Shown here: positions 9,888 to 18,522 of the stretch, one piece after another
How the letters are laid out: the number at the start of each line of letters is the position of its first letter
How positions within the stretch are numbered: position 1 is the stretch's first letter
Assembly (NCBI RefSeq): GCF_014222285.1
Contig: NZ_JACKZS010000009.1
Span: forward strand, 19,893 to 83,892
Length of the DNA: 64,000 nt
Source: Nostoc sp. UCD121
GTDB taxonomy: Bacteria > Cyanobacteriota > Cyanobacteriia > Cyanobacteriales > Nostocaceae
Direction: 5' to 3'
Translations under genes and position numbers: made by a program
The notes under the pieces: model-generated
Database searches by the model: none
What the model saw: only the letters and a program-made list of their open reading frames with translations
What the model was told of the DNA's origin: nothing

Positions 9888-10586
9888 TTAAGCACCTATG
9901 AGTCCGTAGGCTGACAAGCGCATAATATCGCGAGTCGTAAAACCAATGTTACTCAATGCTTCACCATACTGAATCATGAAATCTTCTACCAAAGCATCTT
10001 TTTCCATTGCCATTGTGTGGGCATCACCTTCTACTTGGTTGAGCATTTTCCAGACGATGGGTAGGTTCTGGCGATTTGCAAGTTCAAGTTCAGCTTTGGA
10101 TTCTGCAAAGTGTTCTTTCAACCAAACTTCTCCAAAATTGAGGTGGCTGTATTCTTCTTTAACTACCCCTTCAGTAATTTTGCGGGCAAAATCGTCGGCT
10201 ACGGGGATGTAAATGTTATATGCTGCGATCGCAAAACATTCAATAATTAAAGACTGAATCAACAGACAAGTAACCACTTTTCCTTCTGCGGCAGCTGTTT
10301 GAAAATTTTGGTGTAGGCCGGAGAAAAACTCTTTGGCAAATTGCAAATCTGGGGTAACAGCCAAATTGCGCCCACAAGCTTCAAATCCTTTCTTATGGCG
10401 GCTTTCCATCTTGGATAGGCGAAGCAATTCATCATGAGATTCTGGCAGCAGTTGGGCTAGTGTGATGTAATTTTCATGGGCTTCTTGTTCCCCTTCAATC
10501 ACGATCGCATTAATCCGGCTATAAGCATCTTTGTATGTTTCGCTTTTGAAATCTAATTCTGTAGATTGGTCTGTAAGCTGCTGCAT
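9888..10586 (-). CDS. ado: Aldehyde-deformylating oxygenase (alkane-forming)
   Basis: Di-iron, ferritin-like oxygenase that turns C16/C18 fatty aldehyde into Cn-1 alkane plus formate. In 232 residues the metal ligands are visible as [10 protein letters not shown] (helix 1), [11 protein letters not shown] (ExxH), IECFAIAAY, and [12 protein letters not shown] (second ExxH). Length matches the family. ATG at 10586 has GGAG 13 bases upstream. Adjacent aar makes its substrate, and the pair forms the pathway for heptadecane-type hydrocarbons. Confidence 0.96.
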   Translation of the reverse strand: MQQLTDQSTELDFKSETYKDAYSRINAIVIEGEQEAHENYITLAQLLPESHDELLRLSKMESRHKKGFEACGRNLAVTPDLQFAKEFFSGLHQNFQTAAAEGKVVTCLLIQSLIIECFAIAAYNIYIPVADDFARKITEGVVKEEYSHLNFGEVWLKEHFAESKAELELANRQNLPIVWKMLNQVEGDAHTMAMEKDALVEDFMIQYGEALSNIGFTTRDIMRLSAYGLIGA

Positions 10587-10765
10587 GGTTATGTTTACTC
10601 CTGTAAACCTGAATTATTGGACACCAGGATTCAATTTACCCTATGAACTGAGGGTAACAATCACTGTGGTTTAATTTAACTTAACAAGTAACTATGTTTA
10701 TAGATTAACTGTTGCTGGGGGAGATGCTGTAGTACTAGCGAAACAAATGCTTTACAGATAAATTT

Positions 10766-11593
10766 ATGTCCAAACCAAACCCGAATCTGAAATCTGGTGA
10801 TTTTTTGAGCCTAGTAGTCTTACTGCTAGGGGCATTTATCGTTTTACTACCGCTATTTGTGGTTTTTCTCACCTCCTTTGCATCGACAGCCGCCAGCCCA
10901 GAAAATTTGTCTAAAAATAACTGGTCTTTAGCTAATTACCGTGTTGCATGGCAACAGGGAAAATTTTTGCTGGCGTTTGCTAATTCTACCTTGGTAGCGA
11001 TCGCTGTGACGGCGTTTCAGATTGTCACTTCTGCTTTGGCTGGTTACGCCTTAGCACGGCTGAAGTTTCGGGGACGGCAAGCACTGCTATTGGTTGTTTT
11101 AGCAACTTTGGTAATTCCTTTTCAGTTATTGGTGATTCCCATCTTTTTGGTTTTGAAGTGGGGACACTTGATAAATACATACTGGGCGCTCATTTTACCC
11201 ACTGCTGTCAATGGGTTTGGGATTTTCTTATTACGTCAGTATTTCCAGACAATTCCTGTGGAATTAGAGGAAGCCGCAGCCATCGATGGGGCAACCAGAT
11301 TACAAATATTGTGGCGGGTAATGTTACCTTTAGCCCGTCCGGCCCTGGTGACGCTGTTTTTGTTCACTTTCATCGGCGAATGGAATGATTTGTTTAAACC
11401 TCTGGTATTTACAACCCGTCCCGAATTAAGAACAGTGCAACTGGCGTTGGCTGAATTTCAAGAACAATTTACGAATAATTGGCCTTTGATGATGGCGGCG
11501 GTGACAATAGCGACAGTTCCAGTGATGGTATTATTTTTCATCGGTCAGCGTCAGTTTATTCAAGGTATTGCTGCAACGGGAATTAAGAATTAG
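10766..11593 (+). CDS. Carbohydrate ABC transporter permease (MalG type)
   Basis: Inner-membrane permease of a sugar-type (CUT1) ABC importer, 275 residues with six hydrophobic helices. The EAA loop that contacts the ATPase is visible as EEAAAIDGATRLQILWRV near residue 175, with the usual MLPLARPAL continuation. It is divergent from ado. No binding protein, second permease or ATPase is adjacent; cyanobacteria often scatter such genes. Substrate not deducible. Confidence 0.9.
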   Translation: MSKPNPNLKSGDFLSLVVLLLGAFIVLLPLFVVFLTSFASTAASPENLSKNNWSLANYRVAWQQGKFLLAFANSTLVAIAVTAFQIVTSALAGYALARLKFRGRQALLLVVLATLVIPFQLLVIPIFLVLKWGHLINTYWALILPTAVNGFGIFLLRQYFQTIPVELEEAAAIDGATRLQILWRVMLPLARPALVTLFLFTFIGEWNDLFKPLVFTTRPELRTVQLALAEFQEQFTNNWPLMMAAVTIATVPVMVLFFIGQRQFIQGIAATGIKN

Positions 11594-11664
11594 CAAAGGA
11601 AGCTGTCTGAATTTTAGATTTTGGTGAAGCGCGAGATAAGTAAAATATTAATTTTTATGATGCT

Positions 11665-11705
11665 ATGCGTAATTGTTCCGGGCCCAGCTGAAGCAGAATT
11701 ATACA
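11665..11705 (+). promoter_or_regulatory. Conserved upstream element of small-protein module, copy A
   Basis: ATGCGTAATT, then CCAGCTGAAG ten bases later, then AATTAT. The same words in the same order occur at 15279-15319 ahead of the second small gene. Conservation outside coding sequence suggests a promoter or 5'-UTR element kept after module duplication. Confidence 0.5.
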
Positions 11706-11730
11706 CATTCTGTAGGAAATGGAAACAGTC

Positions 11731-12030
11731 ATGAACTCCGAAACATTACAACAGTTACAAGCCGAGATTGAGCAAAAACTGCTTGAAAGTGTTAATAACG
11801 CTGATTTATACAGTGTGCTTGAGAAATACGGTGTATTAGATGATAGAGCCTTAATCGTTCAATGGCAGTGTAATCTTGACCCAAATAAAATCAAACCTGG
11901 TGACGCAGCGAATATAGAGCAAGTAAATGAATTATTGCCAGCAACTCCAAAACAGGAAATTGTGCTGATGGAAAAATCATGGTGTATTCCTTGCCCTTCA
12001 ACTGGCAGTCCTCTAGGTTGTAACTGCTAA
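11731..12030 (+). CDS. Small protein with cysteine-rich tail, module copy A
   Basis: Unknown family. The 99 residues start at ATG 11731, which aligns with the start of its paralogue at 15479. The in-frame ATG at 11719 sits only two bases after the AGGA and is unlikely. Residues 1-50 form a charged, Leu/Gln-rich helical region (ETLQQLQAEIEQ, ...LEKYGV) that aligns with the paralogue. Next comes an IxWQC/RFQC-type segment, a variable linker, and a tail reading SWCIPCPSTGSPLGCNC. The C-[IV]-P-C-P motif is shared with the paralogue. The layout resembles a leader plus cysteine core, but no modifying enzyme or GG cleavage site is seen. A two-partner-secretion exoprotein gene follows. Confidence 0.75.
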   Translation: MNSETLQQLQAEIEQKLLESVNNADLYSVLEKYGVLDDRALIVQWQCNLDPNKIKPGDAANIEQVNELLPATPKQEIVLMEKSWCIPCPSTGSPLGCNC

Positions 12031-12158
12031 ATAATTTAGTTTTTACACTGTAAAAAGTTTATTCTAGTGAGTATAAAAATACTGAACTTTGCATTTACTA
12101 GTTAGGCTACAGAGATAATTTCAAGTATCACCATAAGTTAGTGAGCAAGGACAAATAA

Positions 12159-12185
12159 AATCATCTTACGCAATGTAAGATGATT
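12159..12185 (+). terminator. Hairpin between small protein A and exoprotein A
   Basis: AATCATCTTAC and GTAAGATGATT form a perfect 11-bp stem with loop GCAAT. It is followed by AATTAG, without a real T-run. It may attenuate read-through from the small gene to the exoprotein gene. Confidence 0.5.
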
Positions 12186-12316
12186 AATTAGATTGGCTCG
12201 TAGTCAGGGCTGAATCCCTTATTAGAAACCTTTAATTGTTTACACCCACTTAACTTAATTTAACTAGCAAAGAGCAGTATTTTAATATACTCTTATTTTT
12301 TTGGTGCAAGTTTGTC

Positions 12317-14761
12317 ATGTCTCGATACCGAAGTAGTTGGTACTGGGAGTTAGGGATAGTGAGTACATTAGCAATTGCTGGAGTACTCACTTTCTTTGAG
12401 AGTTTTGTCTTAGCCCAAATACAAAAAGATGGCACACTTGAATCTGAAAGCTCAATCATTACACCAAAGCTAATCGATAGTCAGCTTATAGACCAGATTG
12501 ATGGTGGGGCAGTTCGTGGTACAAACTTATTCCACAGCTTTGAACAGTTTTCTGTCTCTGCGGAAAGGACAGCCTACTTTAATAATGCAATAGATATTCA
12601 GAACATTATCAGTCGGGTGACAGGTAATTCCATTTCTAAGATAGATGGCATTCTGAAAGCTAACGGCACGGCGAACCTGTTTCTGATTAACCCTAACGGC
12701 ATTATTTTTGGGCCCAATGCTTCTTTAAATATTGGCGGTTCATTTGTGGCAACTACGGCGAGTAGCTTGAACTTTACTGATGGTACAAAGTTTAGTGCTA
12801 CATCTCCTCAAGCTAAACCTCTACTGACATTAAGTGTTCCCATTGGCTTACAATTTGGAGCAACTGCGGCTCCCATCCGCAATCAATCTCAAGCAAGTCC
12901 AGACGGCGCAGTTGATATCTTTGGACAAGGCGTTGGTTTAGAGGTGCAGCGAGGCAAAACCTTGGCACTTATAGGCGGTAATATCACGCTAGAGGGTGGA
13001 AATATAACGGCAAGGGGAGGAAGGGTTGAATTAGGAAGCGTTGGTGGCAATAGTCTGGTCAGTTTAAGCCCAATGAACCAAGGTTGGGTTTTGGGATATG
13101 AAGGTGTTCAAAATTTCCAGAATATCGAAATCATCCAGTTAAATAAAATTCCATCTATTGTAGATACTCATGGAAATGGTAGCGGCAATATCCACCTGCA
13201 AGGGGGATTTGTACGAGTAGATGGCAGTTTCCTAATTCTAGTTAATCCCTTTGGAGTGCAATCAGGGGGGAATTTGACAGTGAACGCTTCAGATTCTGTA
13301 GTAATTGAACAAGACTCACAACTGTTTACTCAGAGTTTTTCCAACGCAAACTCTGGAAACATAAATGTCAATACTAAGAAGTTGGTGGTCAAAAGTGGAG
13401 CGCAATTGCAGGGGCAATTGACCATAAACGCTTCAGATTCCGTGGAAGTAATTGGTGGCACTACCATCCCTGTCTTTCGAGATGGTAGTGATTTAATATC
13501 CAGTGGATTATTTAGTGCAACTTACGGCGATAAAAACGCTGGAAACATCACAGTTAATACTGGAAAATTGCGTATCGAAGGAGGAGCAAGAATATCAACA
13601 AGTTCTGAGGGCATATACAGGTTTATTCCGAACCAACTTACACCAGCTACAGGAAATGCAGGAAACTTGACGGTGAACGCTTCCGAGTCGGTAGAATTAA
13701 TCGGAACTTCACCAAATGGCTCTAAGCTCAGTAGCTTATTTTCTGGGACTCAAGGGCCTGGAGATGGTGGAAACTTGACCCTAACTACAGGGCAATTGAT
13801 TATCAAGGATGGGGCTGCAATAACTGTGAGCAGCCAAGCTCGAAAAAATGTAATCTATATCGGAGATCCAAATAATCTTGGAAAAGCAGGCTATTTAAAT
13901 ATAACCGCTCGCTCCATACTTCTCGACAATAAAGGAAAACTCATATCTAATAGTGAGTCAGGTAAAGGTGGGAATATTACCCTACAGGTGCAGAACTTAT
14001 TATTGATGCGCCGCGAAAGTCAAATCACCACTAACGCAGGTACAACAGGACTGGGTGGAGATGGCGGTAATATCATCATCAATGCACCTAATGGCTTCAT
14101 CGTCGCTACTCCCTTGGGAAATAACGATATCACTGCCAATGCCTTCTCTGACTCTGGTGGTAAAATCACAATCACCGCTAAGAACACTTTTGGATTTGTA
14201 CCGCGCACTCGTGCAGATGTAGAAAAACTCGATCGCGAAGAAATCAACCCGAATAACGTGCGAACAAGTGACATCACGGCGTTTTCTCAGCAAAACCCTT
14301 CATTAAATGGCACGGTACGAATCAACTCACCAGATGTTGACCCCAGTCAAGGATTAGTGGAATTGCCTGTAAATTTGGTTGATGCTTCCCAGCAAATTGT
14401 TGCTGGTTGTAATTCTAGTGGAAAAATAGCCAGAAGTTCATTTATTACAACTGGGCGTGGAGGAATAGCGCCCAATCCCACGGAGCCATTGATAGCTGAT
14501 GATGCGGTGCTAGCAGATTGGATCACACTGGAGCCAGAGAGTCAGAATCGTGCTGAGGGTATCCAGAAGAGAGTGGTTGTTCACAAGCAGAGAAACACAG
14601 AAGAATCACAGAAGGTTAATTCTGTCAATGAACCTACTCAAATTGTGGAAGCTCAAGGATGGGTAGTGGATGCCAATGGGAACGTGGTTTTGGTTGCTCA
14701 AGTACCCACTGCGTCGCCTCATAATTCTTCACTCATCGCTACATCTTGCGCTGGTAATTAA
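12317..14761 (+). CDS. Two-partner-secretion exoprotein (filamentous haemagglutinin N-terminal domain), copy A
   Basis: Secreted beta-helical protein of 814 residues. A signal peptide ends near FVLAQ (about residue 34). The TPS domain follows at about 35-280, with the diagnostic NxFHSFEQFSV, NIISRVTG and LFLINPNGIIFGPNAS motifs. A passenger of degenerate GGNLTVNASxSVELIG-type repeats covers about 310-640. The C-terminal domain (about 690-814) has two Cys, in AGCNS and ATSC, probably a disulfide pair. It should need a TpsB (Omp85-type) pore, which is not in this window. The C-terminal third is almost identical in copy B. Function unknown; adhesion or surface display is inferred from the family. 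Confidence 0.9.
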   Translation: MSRYRSSWYWELGIVSTLAIAGVLTFFESFVLAQIQKDGTLESESSIITPKLIDSQLIDQIDGGAVRGTNLFHSFEQFSVSAERTAYFNNAIDIQNIISRVTGNSISKIDGILKANGTANLFLINPNGIIFGPNASLNIGGSFVATTASSLNFTDGTKFSATSPQAKPLLTLSVPIGLQFGATAAPIRNQSQASPDGAVDIFGQGVGLEVQRGKTLALIGGNITLEGGNITARGGRVELGSVGGNSLVSLSPMNQGWVLGYEGVQNFQNIEIIQLNKIPSIVDTHGNGSGNIHLQGGFVRVDGSFLILVNPFGVQSGGNLTVNASDSVVIEQDSQLFTQSFSNANSGNINVNTKKLVVKSGAQLQGQLTINASDSVEVIGGTTIPVFRDGSDLISSGLFSATYGDKNAGNITVNTGKLRIEGGARISTSSEGIYRFIPNQLTPATGNAGNLTVNASESVELIGTSPNGSKLSSLFSGTQGPGDGGNLTLTTGQLIIKDGAAITVSSQARKNVIYIGDPNNLGKAGYLNITARSILLDNKGKLISNSESGKGGNITLQVQNLLLMRRESQITTNAGTTGLGGDGGNIIINAPNGFIVATPLGNNDITANAFSDSGGKITITAKNTFGFVPRTRADVEKLDREEINPNNVRTSDITAFSQQNPSLNGTVRINSPDVDPSQGLVELPVNLVDASQQIVAGCNSSGKIARSSFITTGRGGIAPNPTEPLIADDAVLADWITLEPESQNRAEGIQKRVVVHKQRNTEESQKVNSVNEPTQIVEAQGWVVDANGNVVLVAQVPTASPHNSSLIATSCAGN

Positions 14762-14818
14762 AATTTGAGATTCTCGTAAGTTTTGTTGGTGCGCTGGCGT
14801 AGTCCGTCGTAGACATCG

Positions 14819-15124
14819 CTTTTTCGCAATGACCCTCATGCAAGCGATCGCTTCGCTCTTTGTACTGAACTCAGGTGTGGTGCGATCGCTTATTCGCAAT
14901 GACCTTCATGTAAGCAAGCGATCGCACCTTCTACTCAAATCAGCTGTGGTGCGTTAGTGTAGCCCACTGCAATAACCTTTATACAAGCGATCGCACCTTC
15001 TACTAAACTCAGTTTTGAGTGCGACCGCTCCTTTGCAATAACCTTCATACAAGCGATCGCCCTAAACTCAGCTGTAAGTGCGATCGCTTTTTCGCAATGA
15101 ATTTATGTAAGCGATCGCTTTTTC
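14819..15124. repeat. HIP1-rich degenerate tandem repeat, about five units of 60-75 bp
   Basis: Successive units read TTCGCAATGACCTTCAT-G-AAGCGATCGC, then CTTCTACT-AAACTCAGCTGT, then GGTGCGATCGC. Units start near 14819, 14891, 14967, 15032 and 15090, with drift and shortening. GCGATCGC appears about nine times in 300 bp. The tract separates the two small-protein/exoprotein modules. Confidence 0.75.
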
Positions 15125-15278
15125 TAATAAAGCCTATGGGCTTATCCAAACCGTAAGCACAGTATGAGAGTTGAGGAGGTATCAATTACTCAATCCACTT
15201 GAATAACTAACGGAAAGTAGCCATATTCATGAATGCTTTAAGGAAATCCGGCAGAAATATATGAAGTTTTGTTACACA

Positions 15279-15319
15279 ATGCGTAATTATAACTAGCCAA
15301 GCTGAAGTCATAATTATGC
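15279..15319 (+). promoter_or_regulatory. Conserved upstream element of small-protein module, copy B
   Basis: ATGCGTAATT (15279-15288), CCAAGCTGAAG (15297-15307) and AATTAT match the element at 11665-11705. Here about 130 extra bases separate it from the ribosome-binding site of the small gene. The site itself (CATTCTGCAAGGAAA, 15455-15469) again resembles copy A. Confidence 0.5.
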
Positions 15320-15478
15320 AAGTTCGCAAGAGCTTTAGAAACCTAATGCTCTCGTGCCACCCTAGACTCTGTATCCTTGATTCGTTCGTTGCCAAACTGT
15401 ACTAATTGAAATCAGGTTAATTTAGTACATCACAAGATAAATTTACACATTTACCATTCTGCAAGGAAAGTAAAATTC

Positions 15479-15793
15479 ATGGAATCTCCAACTTCACAGC
15501 AAGCAGTCATTGATCCTCAAGAATTACAGCAGTTACAAGACGAGTTGCAGCAGGAAATCAGTGAGAGCATAAATAACTCTAACTTAAGTAAAATACTAGA
15601 AAAACATGGTATATCTAAAAACAACAATTTTGAAATTAGATTTCAGTGTAGTATTGAAGTAACTCAAATTCAATCTAATAATATTAATATCGAACGCCAA
15701 GCCCAGGGATTTTTACAACCAATTCCTGCTAAACGGGTTATGCAAATGTTTTGCTGTATGGATAGGCTTGGACGTTGTGTTCCTTGCCCATAA
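15479..15793 (+). CDS. Small protein with cysteine-rich tail, module copy B
   Basis: Unknown 104-residue paralogue of the protein at 11731. The N-terminal half aligns well (ELQQLQDELQQEISESINN, LEKHGI, then an IRFQC segment). The middle is variable and Asn-rich. The tail MFCCMDRLGRCVPCP again carries C-[IV]-P-C-P, here at the extreme C-terminus. AAGGAAAG lies nine bases before the ATG. There is no signal peptide or membrane helix. It precedes exoprotein B by 215 bp, reproducing the A module. A secreted or modified peptide, or a chaperone or partner of the exoprotein, are possibilities without direct proof. Confidence 0.75.
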   Translation: MESPTSQQAVIDPQELQQLQDELQQEISESINNSNLSKILEKHGISKNNNFEIRFQCSIEVTQIQSNNINIERQAQGFLQPIPAKRVMQMFCCMDRLGRCVPCP

Positions 15794-16008
15794 TCGCTTT
15801 AATGTAGCGACGCAAGTGTCTCTCCAAACTAGACGCGCTTAATATATTTTATAAATTCAGTCAGATGCGTACATAGCAATAGCGGAGCAATGAATAACCT
15901 TCGTTCAGCATTACATATAGTCATGATGTTAAGTTCCACTTGTATGTAAGTGCAGCATCACCGTTGTTTAGAAACTAAATATTTCTTTGAAGAGGTTCAT
16001 TATTAGGT

Positions 16009-18420
16009 ATGAGTACTTTTTGGGGCTGGTTTCAAAGTCTAGGAGTTGCTATAGGTGGTGTGATAGTTTTCTCTGTCAACTCTGCTATTGCCCAAATCAC
16101 ACAGGATGGTACTCTACCTACCATTGTTAAAACAGAAGGTAGTACTATAACTATTGAAGGTGGAACACAAGTACAAAGTAATCTGTTCCACAGTTTTAAT
16201 GAATTTTCGGTTCTTAATGGAAGTACAGCTGAGTTTAAAAATGCTGACAGTGTTCAAAACATTATAAGTCGGGTAACAGGTAAGTCTGTTTCCAATATTC
16301 AAGGCATTCTAAAAGCTAATGGCACAGCTAACCTGTTTCTCATTAATCCTAATGGGATTATTTTTGGTCCCAATGCTTCTTTGCAAATAGGTGGTTCATT
16401 TGTAGCTAGCACAGCCACTAGTCTGAACTTTGCTGATGGTACCAAATTTAGCACTAGTCCTCAGACTACACCCCTACTCACAGTCAGTGTTCCCGTTGGT
16501 TTACAATTTGAAGCAACTGCGGCTCCTATCCATAATCAGTCTCAAGCTTCTAGTTTAGTTAACGATACTAAAAATATTCTAGATCAAAACGTTGGTTTAC
16601 AAGTGCGGCCAGACAAAACCTTGGCACTTGTAGGTGGTGATATAGTCTTGGAGGGTGGCAACTTAACAGCACCTTCCGGACGAATTGAGCTAGGAAGCGT
16701 TGCTAGCAATAGTCTGGTTAGTCTCAACCCAACGAACCAAGGCTGGGCTTTGGGATATGAGGGTGTTCAGGATTTTAAGAACATTCAACTAATCCCGCGA
16801 ATTATTGACGGTTTCGAGTTTCCATCTACTGTAGATACCAGTGGCGATGGAGTTAGTAATATTCAAGTCCACGGTAGACATGTCTTACTCACTGGCGGTT
16901 CAGGGATCTGGGCTATAACTTTAGGCTCACCATCAGGGGGAAATTTAATGGTCACAGGTGCAGAGTCCGTAGAACTAATTGATCCCAATACAACCTTGAG
17001 GACTGGAACTTTTGGTAGCGGAAATGCAGGAGAATTAATAATCAATACTCGAAGGTTGATTGTCCAAAAAGGTTCACAAGTAGGCACTTCTACTGGAAGT
17101 ATTGGAGAAGGAGGAAATTTGACAGTTAACGCCTCCGAGACAGTAGATATTATTGGTGGTAGTGATGCTTTTCTTACTGCATTATTTAGTATCACTGGTG
17201 GTGCGGGGCTGGCAGGAGACGTAACAATAAATACAAAAAAATTAAGTGTCCAAAATGGTGCAGGCGTTTCAACAGAGTCTACTACATTATTGGATAACTT
17301 TGAAGTGACACCAGCTACTGGAAAAGGAGGAAATTTGACTGTGAATGCCTCCAAGTCTGTAGAGCTAATTGGAACTTCACCAGCAGGCAATCCTAGTGGG
17401 TTGTTTGCTTCGGCTTTAAGGTACGGAAATACGGGAACTATTAACGTCACCACAGGACAATTGATTGTCCGCGACGGGGCTGCAATTGCTGTGGATGTTA
17501 AGATTCCACAAAATGCGATTCCCTCAGAAAATACAAATATCACAGAAACACCAGGCGCACTAAATGTAACCGCTCGCTCTATCATGCTCGATGAAGGAAA
17601 GCTCACATCGAATAGTGAGTCAGGTAAAGGCGGAAATATTTCACTAGAGGTGCAGGACTTACTATTGATGCGTCGCAATAGTGAGATATCTACTAATGCA
17701 GGAGCTAATGGAGATGGAGGGAAAATCACCATCTATGCACCAAAGGGCTTCCTTGTCGCCACTCCCTTCGGAAATAACGATATCACCGCCAACGCCAACT
17801 TCGGCTCTGGTGGTAAAATCACAATCACCACTAAGAAAATCTTTGGTTTTGTGCGGCGCACAGGTGCAGATGTAGAGAGGCTTGATCCAACAGGCGAAAG
17901 AAACCCGAATAACCTGCTAACAAGTGACATCACTGCATTTTCTCAGCAAGACCCTACATTAAATGGCACTGTACAAATCAACTCACCAGATACTGACCCT
18001 AGTAAAGGATTAGTGGAACTACCTGTAAATCTGGTTGATGCTTCCCAGCAAATTGCTGCTGGTTGTAATTCTGGTGCAAAAATAGGAAGCAGTTCCTTTA
18101 TTGCTACTGGGCGTGGAGGATTAGTAGCCGATCCCACGCAGCCATTGATAGCTGATGATGCGGTGCTGGCAGATTGGATCACACTAGAGCCAGAGAGTAA
18201 AAATAGTGCTGCTGGTATTCAGAAAAGAGCGGTTCTTCAGGCGCAGCGAAATACAGAAGAAAAATCACAGAAAGTTAATTCTGTCAATGAACCTACTCAA
18301 ATTGTAGAAGCCCAGGGATGGGTAATGGATGCCGATGGTAATGTGGTTTTGGTTGCTCAAGTACCCACTGCGTCGCCTCATAATTCGTCACTCACGGCTA
18401 CATCTTGCGCTGCTCGTTAG
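16009..18420 (+). CDS. Two-partner-secretion exoprotein, copy B
   Basis: An 803-residue paralogue of the protein at 12317. A signal peptide ends at SAIAQ (about residue 29). The TPS domain follows with LFHSFNEFSV, NIISRVTG, and the same LFLINPNGIIFGPNAS motif. Repeats of GGNLTVNASxxVELIG and NTKKLSVQNGA type fill the passenger. A C-terminal domain of about 150 residues has Cys in AAGCNS and ATSC. DNA identity with copy A is very high over the last ~480 bp and lower in the passenger, as if the ends were homogenised. A beta-helical surface or secreted protein is expected. No TpsB partner is nearby. Confidence 0.9.
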   Translation: MSTFWGWFQSLGVAIGGVIVFSVNSAIAQITQDGTLPTIVKTEGSTITIEGGTQVQSNLFHSFNEFSVLNGSTAEFKNADSVQNIISRVTGKSVSNIQGILKANGTANLFLINPNGIIFGPNASLQIGGSFVASTATSLNFADGTKFSTSPQTTPLLTVSVPVGLQFEATAAPIHNQSQASSLVNDTKNILDQNVGLQVRPDKTLALVGGDIVLEGGNLTAPSGRIELGSVASNSLVSLNPTNQGWALGYEGVQDFKNIQLIPRIIDGFEFPSTVDTSGDGVSNIQVHGRHVLLTGGSGIWAITLGSPSGGNLMVTGAESVELIDPNTTLRTGTFGSGNAGELIINTRRLIVQKGSQVGTSTGSIGEGGNLTVNASETVDIIGGSDAFLTALFSITGGAGLAGDVTINTKKLSVQNGAGVSTESTTLLDNFEVTPATGKGGNLTVNASKSVELIGTSPAGNPSGLFASALRYGNTGTINVTTGQLIVRDGAAIAVDVKIPQNAIPSENTNITETPGALNVTARSIMLDEGKLTSNSESGKGGNISLEVQDLLLMRRNSEISTNAGANGDGGKITIYAPKGFLVATPFGNNDITANANFGSGGKITITTKKIFGFVRRTGADVERLDPTGERNPNNLLTSDITAFSQQDPTLNGTVQINSPDTDPSKGLVELPVNLVDASQQIAAGCNSGAKIGSSSFIATGRGGLVADPTQPLIADDAVLADWITLEPESKNSAAGIQKRAVLQAQRNTEEKSQKVNSVNEPTQIVEAQGWVMDADGNVVLVAQVPTASPHNSSLTATSCAAR

Positions 18421-18522
18421 ACTTTGAGACAAGTTAAACAGTCTCTGAATTAAGGTTCAATTTCTGTAACTTGGGAGTAATCACGATCGCAATTACTGCC
18501 AAGTTAGCCTATTGTCTATTCC

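Noticed and set aside
15207..15395. 62-codon minus-strand ORF
   Set aside because: Runs antisense through the conserved element upstream of small gene B and has no ribosome site.
11731..15793. Nif11/NHLP-type RiPP precursor assignment for the small proteins
   Set aside because: The leader sequences do not show the Nif11 or nitrile-hydratase pattern and there is no double-Gly site or modifying enzyme nearby; only the general leader-plus-Cys-tail look is shared.
12031..18420. A contact-dependent inhibition (CdiA/CdiI) locus
   Set aside because: The exoproteins are too short and end in a conserved domain, not a variable toxin; no CdiB or immunity-like gene is present.
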